Assembly (NCBI GenBank): GCA_019424965.1
Contig: JAHYYL010000015.1
Span: forward strand, 1-47,825
Direction of reading: 5' to 3'
From: Collinsella sp.
Lineage (GTDB): Bacteria > Actinomycetota > Coriobacteriia > Coriobacteriales > Coriobacteriaceae
Length of the DNA stretch: 47,825 bases
Of this stretch, positions 31,179 through 38,942 are shown one piece after another. Within the stretch, counting starts at the first letter, position 1; each line of letters starts with the position of its first letter. The notes below the pieces were generated by a model. That model saw only the letters and a program-made list of their open reading frames with translations, had not been told where the DNA came from and did no database searches. A program made the translations under genes and the position numbers.

Positions 31179-31201
31179 GTCTTTTCGACAAGACCAATAT
31201 A
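31179..31201 (-). promoter_or_regulatory. PTS operon promoter with LacI-type operator
   Basis: Reading leftward, TATATT (31196-31201) is the -10. Immediately downstream, covering the likely start point, is GTCTTTTCGACAAGAC (31179-31194), a 16-bp palindrome with one mismatched pair and a central TCGA. A central CG is typical of LacI-family operators, and the divergent gene at 31511 encodes such a regulator. Confidence 0.7.
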
Positions 31202-31510
31202 GGTGCTTAATTTTCTTAATGCCAGCTTATTTCGGTAAACGCGCAGGTCAGAGCGTTGGTTACGCTATTTAGTTATGCGTTTAACCAAAAATGAATCCTG
31301 CGATTTTACCCTCGATTTCAAAAGTCAAGAAGTATTTGATTTTCTCGGTAGACGGCAGATACGCATGCCGGTCACAAATTTCGACCCCACCCGTATACCG
31401 CATTTGTTGCATACTCATATGAAAGGAGAAAGCCGCTCACCGAAGCGCATCCCTCACCAAGACTCAAAGTCATCATGTTGGAAAATGCTCATCTGTCGGA
31501 AGGAGTCGCT

Positions 31511-32521
31511 GTGGCAAAACAGCGCGTTACGATTGCAGACGTCGCTCGAGAGGCGGGAACCTCGACGGCAAGCGTCTCGTATTACCTCAACGACAAACGA
31601 GAAAAGCTTAGCGAAAAGACGCAGAACAAAATCGCGCGCGTCATTAAGGAACTCGGATACGTTCCCAACGCCCAAGCGCAGACGCTCACCGGCAAGCAAA
31701 CCCACGTCATTGCCATCATCATTTTGGATAACACCAACAAATGGGCGGGGCTCGTTCTCAATGGCATGGAGCAGGTCATGCTCCCCGCGGGCTACCAGAC
31801 GGTCGTTTGCACGAGCAACTTTAACCCCGAGACCGAGCTCATGTACGTCGACAAGATGCTCTCGCTGGGCGTCGATGGCTTTATCATCCAGCCCACGGCA
31901 AATTTCAAGGCCGTGCACGACCGCATTAGACGCGCCGGCAAGCCCGTCGTCTTTTTTGACGCGGCCATCTACAGCCCAGGCACCAGCTGGATCAAAACCA
32001 ACCTCTACGACGGCGTGTACAACGCCACACAGGCACTCCTCGACGCCGGCTACGAAGATTTCTTTTCCATTGCCGCCAACATGACCGAGATGCGCACCCG
32101 CATGGAGCGTTTTCAGGGGTATGCCGAGGCGCTGGCAGCGAACGGACAGCTCTACAAAGCGATTCCCATCGACCACAACAAGCCGTCAATCAACGAGCTT
32201 ACCGAGTACTTTAAATTCAAGTTTAATCCCGCCAAGCGTACGCTCATCTTTGTCCAAAACCAATGGGCGCTCCCCCGCGTCTACAAGGCCCTCCAACCCA
32301 TGGCCCATCTGCTTCCGCAGCAAATAGGTCTTTTGGGACTCAACTGCGAAGACTGGACTAATCTCACCACACCGACCGTCTCCACCATCATCGAGCCCGT
32401 CGACCAGGAAGGCAGGGAGGCGGCCGAGATGCTGCTCGCCTTGCTTGATGGCAGCAGCCAACCCGGCGAGCAGCGCATTCTCGAGTGCAAGCTCAACTGG
32501 CTCGACTCCACCTCGATCTAG
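31511..32521 (+). CDS. LacI-family regulator of the PTS operon
   Basis: A 336-residue repressor. HTH: VTIADVAREAGTSTASVSYYLNDKREKLSEKTQNKIARVIKELGY; hinge: NAQAQTLTGKQTH. The sensor domain has IIILDNTNKWAGLVLNGMEQV and LLGLNCEDWTNLTTPTVSTIIEP. The start is a GTG with AAGGAG five bases upstream; the in-frame ATG 36 bases earlier would bury that site. It is divergent from the PTS operon across about 415 bases and is the natural regulator of it. The effector is probably a phosphorylated sugar from the pathway. Confidence 0.92.
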   Translation: MAKQRVTIADVAREAGTSTASVSYYLNDKREKLSEKTQNKIARVIKELGYVPNAQAQTLTGKQTHVIAIIILDNTNKWAGLVLNGMEQVMLPAGYQTVVCTSNFNPETELMYVDKMLSLGVDGFIIQPTANFKAVHDRIRRAGKPVVFFDAAIYSPGTSWIKTNLYDGVYNATQALLDAGYEDFFSIAANMTEMRTRMERFQGYAEALAANGQLYKAIPIDHNKPSINELTEYFKFKFNPAKRTLIFVQNQWALPRVYKALQPMAHLLPQQIGLLGLNCEDWTNLTTPTVSTIIEPVDQEGREAAEMLLALLDGSSQPGEQRILECKLNWLDSTSI

Positions 32522-32526
32522 ACCGC

Positions 32527-32555
32527 GGGACAAATAAATCAGGAGTGTTTGTCCC
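32527..32555. repeat. GGGACAAA / TTTGTCCC short palindrome
   Basis: Eight-base perfect arms (32527-32534 and 32548-32555) with a 13-base loop, five bases after the LacI stop. It has no T-tail. It belongs to the set of short GGGAC palindromes in this window. Confidence 0.6.
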
Positions 32556-32640
32556 AAATCTTAAGTATTTGTTCGACAGAACGGCCCCTGTCGGCTCCTG
32601 CTAGACTGGTAGATTCGCAACCGACTACCCAGGAGCCCCC

Positions 32641-33624
32641 ATGTCGCGCAAATCCGCCTACAAGCAAGTACTTTCCATCGGCACCGCCGTGGTGCTGGGG
32701 TTTGCGCTGTTTACGGGATCGCTCGACGGGGCGTCCAAGCTGCTCTCGCCGCAAAGCGACGAGCAGGCGGCGGCTCTGGCCGAGAAGCAAAGCGAGAGCC
32801 CCAACCGCACCGACGACGAAGCAGACCTGGTTGCCCGGCTCGAATCGGGAACAGCGAGTTCCTCGGACTCTCAAAATAGCCAAGACTCTGGCGATGGCTC
32901 CGATTCCGCCGCAACCGACACCGGCGACGGCGCTTCCGCGGACAGCGCCGCCACCCCCATCGACGAGGTCGAAAACCCCGATCTCAACCGCGCCCGCGGC
33001 GTATATCTCAGCAGCATTCCCGACTACGCCGGCAACCCCTACGTTGCCCTTCGCGCCAACAGCACGCACCCGCTCGGCACGCCGTCATTCACACTCGATG
33101 AATACGATCGCGCCACCGAAGAGGGCTGCTTTAAGAAATTCTCCAAGCTCGACAGCCTGGGCCGCACTCGCAAAGCGCTCGCCTGCGTAGGCCCCGAGTC
33201 GCTCGGACAGGGAAAGCGCGGCGATATCTCGCGCATCCACCCCGCCGGATGGCACCAGCAGCGCTACGACTTTATCCCCGGCCAGAGCCTCTATAACCGC
33301 TGCCACCTTATAGCCTGGTCGCTCTGCGGCGAAAACGCCAACCGCAAAAACCTCCTCACCGGTACGCGCTATCTCAACGAGACGGGTATGCTGCCTTTCG
33401 AGGAGCAGATTCTCGGCTACATCCACGACACGGGCAACCACGTGCTCTACCGTGTCACGCCCATGTACAACGAAGAGGAACTCGTCTGTCGTGGCGTTCG
33501 CCTGGAAGCGCAATCAATCGAGGACCACGGCAAGACCCTGTGCTTTCACGTGTACTGCTACAACCTGCAGCCGCATGTGCAGATCGACTACGCCACCGGC
33601 CGCAATCAGGCCTCGGGAGACTAG
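32641..33624 (+). CDS. Secreted or surface DNA/RNA non-specific endonuclease
   Basis: A 327-residue protein. Residues 8-28 are a signal or anchor segment (QVLSIGTAVVLGFALFTGSL). Residues 45-110 form a Ser/Asp/Gly-rich disordered linker. The nuclease domain covers about 115-327 and resembles streptococcal EndA/streptodornase beta-beta-alpha nucleases. The catalytic motif is YNRCHLIAW (His222; DRGH in classical members) with ENANRKNLLTGTRYLN supplying the metal-binding Asn. It degrades nucleic acids outside the cell, possibly for nutrition or DNA uptake. GGAG precedes the ATG at seven bases. Confidence 0.9.
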   Translation: MSRKSAYKQVLSIGTAVVLGFALFTGSLDGASKLLSPQSDEQAAALAEKQSESPNRTDDEADLVARLESGTASSSDSQNSQDSGDGSDSAATDTGDGASADSAATPIDEVENPDLNRARGVYLSSIPDYAGNPYVALRANSTHPLGTPSFTLDEYDRATEEGCFKKFSKLDSLGRTRKALACVGPESLGQGKRGDISRIHPAGWHQQRYDFIPGQSLYNRCHLIAWSLCGENANRKNLLTGTRYLNETGMLPFEEQILGYIHDTGNHVLYRVTPMYNEEELVCRGVRLEAQSIEDHGKTLCFHVYCYNLQPHVQIDYATGRNQASGD

Positions 33625-33690
33625 GGCCGACCGCGCCTCCCGTAACCCAAAAAATGATCCGTTTTCCTCCGTCCCCAAGGGATCAAATAA

Positions 33691-33720
33691 GGCCGCCCCG
33701 GTTACCCAGGGCGGCCTTTT
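33691..33720. terminator. Bidirectional terminator, nuclease / EF-G-like gene
   Basis: GGCCGCCC (33691-33698) pairs with GGGCGGCC (33709-33716), followed by TTTTCG. It stops the rightward nuclease transcript and lies 34 bases past the leftward EF-G-like stop. An upstream TGATCC...GGATCA palindrome at 33655-33685 is adjacent. Confidence 0.8.
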
Positions 33721-33753
33721 CGTCAGCACCTACATTGCAGACAAAACTACACG

Positions 33754-35829
33754 CTACTTGGCGCGGCCCTCCTCATAGCGCTCGACCAGCTTGGCCTGAA
33801 CGTCATAAGGCACCTGCTCATAGCCCGCGGGCTTCATGGTAAAGTCGCCCGTGCCGCGCGTAATAGAGCGCAGACGCGTCGAATAATCCGTCAGCTCGGC
33901 CAGCGGCGCCTGGGCGATGACCACGGTATCTCCGCGCTCATCGGTCTCCATGCCCGTCACGCGACCACGCGAGGCCGAGATGTCGCCCATCACGGCGCCG
34001 GCGTAGCTCTCGGGGATAGTCACCGTGATTTCCTCGATGGGCTCCAGCACCACCGGGTCGGCATCGGCGCATGCCTTGCGCAGGCCGATGCGAGCCGCCG
34101 CGCGGAACGCCATCTCGTTGGAGTCGACGCTGTGATACGAGCCGTCGTACACAGCCACACGAATGCCCGTAAGCGGGTAGCCGGCAATAATGCCGTCCTT
34201 CATGGTCTCCTGGACGCCCTTGTCCACGGCGGGAATCAGCGAGCGCGGAATACGGCCGCCTACGACCTCGTCCACAAACTCATAGCCATCGCTCGTGCCG
34301 TCGGGCCCAATGAGTGGCTCAACGCGCAGCCAGCAGTCGCCATACTGACCGGCACCGCCAGTCTGCTTCTTATGACGACCCTGGGCACTTGCCGTGCGGC
34401 GGATGGTCTCGCGATACGGAATACGGATCGGCACGCTCTTGGCAGCGACCTTGGTGCGGTCCTCCAGGCGATTGAGCAGGACCGAAACCTGTGCCTCGCC
34501 CACCGCCGAGATAATGGTCTGGCCGGTCTCCTCGTCGCGGTCGATGCTCATGGTTGGATCGGCCTTGCAGGCCTTCTCGATAAACGTGTAGAGCTTCTCC
34601 TCGTCGCCGCGATTCTCGGCCTCGATGGCGATGCGGTACTGCGAGTTGGGGAACTTAAACGCCGCCGCCTCGACCTTACCGGTAATGGAGAGCGTATCGC
34701 CCGTCTCGGCCGCCAGCTTGGGCGCCACAATAATGTCGCCGGCATAGGCGTGACCGACCTCGGTCATGTCGCGGCCGCACATCACATACAGGTGAGCCAG
34801 GCGATCGCTCTTGCGGGTACGCGCGTTGATCAGCTCAAGGCCCGGCTCAAGCGTACCCGTCAGTACTTTGATAAAGCTGATGCGACCCTGCTGCGGATCG
34901 GCCAGCGTCTTAAACACAAACGCCACCGGACGATCATCGTCACTCGAGATCTTAAGCGAATCGCCGTCGATAAGCGGCATCTCGCCGTAGTCGGTCGGCG
35001 CCGGGAAGTACGTGGCAATGTCGTCCATCAGCGAGTTGACGCCCTGCTCCTTAATGCAATCGCCCGCAAAGACCGGCACAAAGATGCGCTCGGCGATCGC
35101 CTTCGACAGCAGGCCTTCAAGCTCCTCCTGCGTCAGCGTCTCCTCGCCTTCCAGGTACTTCATCATCAGCTCATCGTCGGCCTCGGCCACCAACTCGCAC
35201 AGATGGTCATGGGCCTCCTCGGCCTGGGCACGATACTCCTCGGGAATCTCTGACTCAACGGCTTCGGCGCCGTTGCAATGGCGTGCCTTCATGCGCACCA
35301 GGTCGATGATGCCGTCGAAGTCCTCGCCCTCGCCCCAGGGAAGGGTCACGGCGCCCAGGCGCGTACCAAAGCGCTCCTGCAGCAGTTCCATCGTGGTCGC
35401 AAAGCTGGCCTCGGAGCGCGACAGGCGGTTTACGAACACTGCGCGTGCCAGGCGCAGGTCCTCGGCGGCATACCAGAGCTTAACCGTCGTAGGCTGCGGG
35501 CCGGCCTCGGCGTCGACCACAAACAGAGCCGTCTCGCAGACGCTCATCGCGGCAAAGGCGTCGCCGATAAAATCGGGGTAGCACGGGGCATCGAGCACAT
35601 TGATGCGCGCGCCCTTCCAGTCAATCGGCGCAATGGTGGTCGAGATGGAAAATGCACGCTTGACCTCTTCGGGGTCATAGTCGAGCGTGGGCTTGGTGCC
35701 GTCGTGTCCGCCCAGGCGGGCGGTCTTGCCGGAAAGGTGGAGCATGGCCTCGGCGAGTGAAGTCTTGCCCACCCCGCCTTGGCCTACGAGCACCACGTTC
35801 CTTACATTACCGGTCTTGGGAGCACCCAT
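33754..35829 (-). CDS. Elongation factor G-like GTPase (EF-G2 type)
   Basis: A 691-residue protein with all EF-G domains: GTPase (1-270), domain II, III, IV (VPIRIPYRETIRRTASAQGRHKKQTGGAGQYG) and V (GDISASRGRVTGMETDERGD). The G motifs differ from true EF-G. G1 is GQGGVGKTS, G3 is DAPCYPDF in place of DTPGHVDF (catalytic His replaced by Tyr), and G4 is NRLS in place of NKMD. This places it in the EF-G-like group found in actinobacteria and others, not the housekeeping translocase; function is unproven. AAGGAGG sits five bases before the ATG. It is monocistronic. Confidence 0.93.
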   Translation of the reverse strand: MGAPKTGNVRNVVLVGQGGVGKTSLAEAMLHLSGKTARLGGHDGTKPTLDYDPEEVKRAFSISTTIAPIDWKGARINVLDAPCYPDFIGDAFAAMSVCETALFVVDAEAGPQPTTVKLWYAAEDLRLARAVFVNRLSRSEASFATTMELLQERFGTRLGAVTLPWGEGEDFDGIIDLVRMKARHCNGAEAVESEIPEEYRAQAEEAHDHLCELVAEADDELMMKYLEGEETLTQEELEGLLSKAIAERIFVPVFAGDCIKEQGVNSLMDDIATYFPAPTDYGEMPLIDGDSLKISSDDDRPVAFVFKTLADPQQGRISFIKVLTGTLEPGLELINARTRKSDRLAHLYVMCGRDMTEVGHAYAGDIIVAPKLAAETGDTLSITGKVEAAAFKFPNSQYRIAIEAENRGDEEKLYTFIEKACKADPTMSIDRDEETGQTIISAVGEAQVSVLLNRLEDRTKVAAKSVPIRIPYRETIRRTASAQGRHKKQTGGAGQYGDCWLRVEPLIGPDGTSDGYEFVDEVVGGRIPRSLIPAVDKGVQETMKDGIIAGYPLTGIRVAVYDGSYHSVDSNEMAFRAAARIGLRKACADADPVVLEPIEEITVTIPESYAGAVMGDISASRGRVTGMETDERGDTVVIAQAPLAELTDYSTRLRSITRGTGDFTMKPAGYEQVPYDVQAKLVERYEEGRAK

Positions 35830-36066
35830 GATGACCTCCTTGCAGGGCCGCGCGCATTGCGCGACGCCAACGGGGAGAGTTCGCGGTCGGTGCCATCCCG
35901 GGAGCAGCATGGTCGGCAACCGAGCCGACTCACCCTCCAAATGTCCTATGCCACTACCCTACCCTCACGGGTGACTGTCCATGCACACCTTTCGGCGCAC
36001 GTGTGAATACAGGCGGCGAGAGGACAGGACGAGCACGCCAGGCGATTATTAAACCCCGTCGATACA

Positions 36067-36109
36067 AATAAAAGCCGCCGCAGGCCATAAGACCTGCGGC
36101 GGCTTTTTC
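36067..36109. terminator. Terminator of the amino-acid ABC operon
   Basis: AGCCGCCGCAGG (36073-36084) / CCTGCGGCGGCT (36093-36104), perfect 12-bp stem with A-run before and T-run after, hence usable in both directions. It is 23 bases past the ATPase gene's stop. Confidence 0.9.
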
Positions 36110-36126
36110 TCAATACATAGCTGAGC

Positions 36127-36891
36127 CTAGCCCTCGATACGGCTCAAGAACTCACGGGTACGTTGCTCGCGCGGATGATCGATGACCTGCTCGGCCAGAC
36201 CCTCCTCGACAATGCGACCGCCGTCCATAAAGACCACGCGATCGGCAACATCGCGCGCAAACTGCATCGCATGGGTCACGATCACCATCGTCATATTCTG
36301 TGCGGCAAGGTCTTTAATGACACGCAGCACCTCAGCCGTTAGCTCGGGATCGAGCGCCGAGGTCGGCTCGTCAAAGAACAAGATCTCCGGGTCGAGCGCC
36401 AAGGCGCGGGCGATACTCACACGCTGTTGCTGACCGCCCGAAAGCTCACATGGCACCTTGTTCTCGTTGCCCGTAAGCCCCATCTGCGCGATCAGCTCAC
36501 ACGCGCGTGCTTCGGCCTGCTCGCGCGGGCGCTTGAGCACGCGAATCGGAGCATCGGTGATGTTTTTCATCACCGTATAGTGCGGAAACAGATTGTAGTT
36601 CTGAAACACCAGGCCAAATCGCGAGCGCGCCTGCTTGGGCACGTCGCCTTTCGCATATACCGCACCCGACCCCGCGTCCATCGCAACGGCAAGGTCACCA
36701 AACGAGAGTGAGCCTCCGTCGAGTGTCTCGAGCAGCGTGGCACACCGCAGCAGCGTAGACTTGCCGCCGCCCGAAGGCCCGATAACCGCCACAACCTCGC
36801 CACGCTTTACCTCGAGTGAGATATCCTTGAGCACCTCATTGCCGCCAAACGCCTTGCGTGCGTTCGATATATTCATTACCGTTCCGGACAC
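36127..36891 (-). CDS. Polar amino-acid ABC transporter, ATP-binding protein
   Basis: A 254-residue ATPase of the GlnQ/HisP class. Walker A is GPSGGGKST, Q-loop VFQNYNLFPH, signature LSGGQQQR, Walker B EILFFDEPTSALDPE and switch VTHAMQFA. A 20-residue insertion (AMDAGSGAVYAKGDVPKQAR) sits between Walker A and the Q-loop. The start is best placed at GTG 36891, with GGAGG five bases upstream; ATG 36876 and 36903 are alternatives. It follows the permease gene by about 38 bases and powers import of an amino acid. Confidence 0.94.
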   Translation of the reverse strand: MSGTVMNISNARKAFGGNEVLKDISLEVKRGEVVAVIGPSGGGKSTLLRCATLLETLDGGSLSFGDLAVAMDAGSGAVYAKGDVPKQARSRFGLVFQNYNLFPHYTVMKNITDAPIRVLKRPREQAEARACELIAQMGLTGNENKVPCELSGGQQQRVSIARALALDPEILFFDEPTSALDPELTAEVLRVIKDLAAQNMTMVIVTHAMQFARDVADRVVFMDGGRIVEEGLAEQVIDHPREQRTREFLSRIEG

Positions 36892-36929
36892 GGGAACCTC
36901 CATGTGTTTGAAAAGCACGACGGAACAGG

Positions 36930-37568
36930 CTAGTCGTGGTAGTAGTCAAGTCGTTTCTCGGCAGCGCCCAGCAGCATCTCGACCACAAAGTTAAAGATCC
37001 AGTAGATCAGCGCCGCGATCGCAAACGGCACCATACTCACCTGCGAGGCGACCAGCGCCTTGGCCGTCGAGAACATCTCGCCCACGCCAATGGCAAACGC
37101 CAGCGAAGTGTCCTTGACCAGCGTGATGATCTCGTTGCCCATCGCCGGCAGAATACGCTTGGCGACCTGCGGCATCACGATATACAGAAACGTCTGCATG
37201 CGCGAATAGCCCAGCACCTCGGCTGCCTCGTATTGACCGCGCGGAATCGACTGCAAGCCCGAGCGATAGATCTCGGCAAAGTAGCCGGCGTAGTTGATGA
37301 TGAACGCCACGACACACGCCGTCCATTTGGAATCGGGCGTGAGCGAGATGCCAAACACGTAGTACGGGGCAAAGTAGATGGCAAACATCTGTAGCATGAG
37401 CGGCGTGCCGCGCATGACCGAGATATAGATGCGCGCAATCCAGCGGAGCGGCGCAATTTTGCTCATGCGCATAAACGCCACGGGGATTCCCAGCGGAATC
37501 GACCCCAGCAGCGTCAGCACAAACAACTGCAAGCTGACCAAGAACCCTTGGCTAAGCATCTGCATCAT
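36930..37568 (-). CDS. Polar amino-acid ABC transporter, permease
   Basis: A permease of about 213 residues from the His/Glu/Gln/Arg/opine family. The first hydrophobic helix is LVSLQLFVLTLLGSIPLGIPVAF. The motif RGTPLMLQMF and the EAA loop (GQYEAAEVLGYSRMQTFLYIVMPQVAKRILP) contact the ATPase. About five membrane helices are seen. The frame extends to 37622 but only from a TTG; ATG 37568 with AGG close upstream is preferred though weakly supported. Structured element copy 4 lies between the binding-protein gene and this gene. Confidence 0.92.
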   Translation of the reverse strand: MMQMLSQGFLVSLQLFVLTLLGSIPLGIPVAFMRMSKIAPLRWIARIYISVMRGTPLMLQMFAIYFAPYYVFGISLTPDSKWTACVVAFIINYAGYFAEIYRSGLQSIPRGQYEAAEVLGYSRMQTFLYIVMPQVAKRILPAMGNEIITLVKDTSLAFAIGVGEMFSTAKALVASQVSMVPFAIAALIYWIFNFVVEMLLGAAEKRLDYYHD

Positions 37569-37628
37569 GACCTGAATAGACAACCCAAGCTCTCTTTCAC
37601 AGTAACGGAACAGCGAACCCAATGCTAA

Positions 37629-37735
37629 AGCGGGTTTTCCAGGTGCCCGAGTTTGCCGTGAAAGAGGAGCGCCGCGTACTAAATGTACGCAAGCGACGGT
37701 TTGAGCGGCAAAATCGGGTGCCTGGGAAAGCCGCT
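37629..37735 (-). repeat. Structured 3' element, copy 4 (between binding protein and permease genes)
   Basis: The arms at 37629-37658 and 37706-37735 pair over about 30 bp with a few mismatches; the right arm contains the stop codon of the binding-protein gene. On the minus strand CCGCTCAAACCGTCGCT, apical hairpin GCGTACATTTAGTACGC and CTCCTCTTTCACGGC match copy 3 almost exactly in the core, while the arms are unrelated in sequence. There is no extra hairpin at its 5' side. Confidence 0.85.
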
Positions 37736-38591
37736 ATTTGAGAACCCAGTTGTCGAAGGACAGACCGTATTCTGCATATTTGTCGCACAGGTCCTTAACC
37801 GTGCCGTCCTCGTAGAGCGCCTTGAGCGACTCGGTCACGGCGTCGGCCGACTTGGTGTCGCCCTTCTTAAAGCCGACGGCGTAGTGCTCGCTGGACAGCG
37901 GCTCATCAAGCTGCGTATAAGCATCGGGCTTGGCGGCAAGCTGATACTGGGCAATCGAAAGGTCGCAAGCCACGGCATCGACCGCGCCGCTCTCGAGCTG
38001 CATAAAGGCCGTGTTGTACTCGCCGATCGTGTCGAGCGTGGCAAACGTCGCCGCCAGATCCTTCTGGTCACCCTCGAGTACATCCTGTGCGGCGGAATCA
38101 GTCTGGGTGATCACCGTCTTGCCGGCAAGATCATCCCAGCTCTTGATGCCCGCATCCTTCTTGACCACGAGCACCTGCTCGTTGAGCATGTACGGCTCGG
38201 AGAACGTGTAGTCGTCCTCGCGACCTTCCATGGTAAAGCCGTTCCAGATGCAGTTGATGGCGCCGGAGTTGAGCAGCGTGTCCTTGGCATCCCAATCGAT
38301 GGCCTCGTAATCGACATCCCAGCCTTGCTTGTCGGCAACGGCCTTGGCAAGGTCGAGGTCAAAACCAGTGTACTCGCCGTCGTCGCCCACAAAGCCGTAC
38401 GGAGGATAGGACTTATCAAAGCCCACCACGAGCTTCTTGGACTCCGCAGCGCCCTTCACATCCTTGGCCGCGGCAGAGCCAGCAGCGGAGCCCTTATCGG
38501 CACCGCCGCAGCCGACAAGACCAAGGCCAAGCACCGTGGCAAACGAGCCGGCTAGACCAACAAACTGACGACGAGACATATCGGTATTCAT
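37734..38591 (-). CDS. Amino-acid ABC transporter substrate-binding lipoprotein
   Basis: A 285-residue type II binding protein (SBP_bac_3). The signal region is Tat-like and lipoprotein-like (MSRRQFVGLAG...LGLGLVGCGG), with the cysteine near residue 28. The mature domain begins KKLVVGFDKSYPPYGFVGDDGEYTGFDLDLAKAVADKQGW, and GREDDYTFSEPYM is typical. It delivers an amino acid, probably a polar one such as Gln, Glu, His or Arg, to the permease. The ATG at 38591 has GAGGGGG upstream. It is first in the operon; the hairpin after it may raise its abundance over the membrane parts. Confidence 0.94.
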   Translation of the reverse strand: MNTDMSRRQFVGLAGSFATVLGLGLVGCGGADKGSAAGSAAAKDVKGAAESKKLVVGFDKSYPPYGFVGDDGEYTGFDLDLAKAVADKQGWDVDYEAIDWDAKDTLLNSGAINCIWNGFTMEGREDDYTFSEPYMLNEQVLVVKKDAGIKSWDDLAGKTVITQTDSAAQDVLEGDQKDLAATFATLDTIGEYNTAFMQLESGAVDAVACDLSIAQYQLAAKPDAYTQLDEPLSSEHYAVGFKKGDTKSADAVTESLKALYEDGTVKDLCDKYAEYGLSFDNWVLK

Positions 38592-38942
38592 GGTATTCCC
38601 CCTCGATAGCACTTTAGTTAGGTAAAGTGAGTCATGTAACGTTCAGAATCATACACTTTAGTGAAATGGAGTACAAGGGAGGGCTTGCCCGGCGCGGGCG
38701 GGGAGCGGCGCGGAATTAAGTTTATCGCGAGTTCCGCACGCAAAGGAAAGCACTAAATGTGCTTTCCGTCTTGCGCAGGACTGTAGAGCAGGAAACTTAA
38801 TTCCGCGCCGCTCCCCGCCCGCGCCGGGCAAACGTCGTTGGACTTATCGCTGACATGAAATGGCCGCTTGCATATCGTCCACTAGCTTGGCACGGTACAA
38901 TTGCTTCGGACTTTTCTTTTTCTTTAATAGTGGAGTTAATTC
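38592..38942. other. 351-bp divergent intergenic region
   Basis: It contains the leftward promoter region of the ABC importer near 38600-38670 (AT-rich, with the repeated TTTAGTTAGG / TTTAGTGAAA motif), a 147-bp palindrome at 38685-38831, and the rightward rlmD-type leader. No coding sequence is credible here. Confidence 0.7.
38685..38831. repeat. Long palindrome with 39-bp perfect arms
   Basis: 38685-38723 and 38793-38831 are perfectly complementary over 39 bp. Inside, GGAAAGCAC (38745-38753) pairs with GTGCTTTCC (38759-38767) around TAAAT, and CGCAA / TTGCG flank it. The 3' inner sequence CTTTCCGTCTTGCGCAGGA resembles CTTTCGTCCTGCGGAG in the 4002-4126 palindrome on the minus strand, so the two may be one family. 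Confidence 0.9.

Noticed and set aside
28951..31272. 773-residue rightward open frame
   Set aside because: Antisense to the gatZ-like and EIIBC genes; it also crosses their intergenic region and shows no domain.
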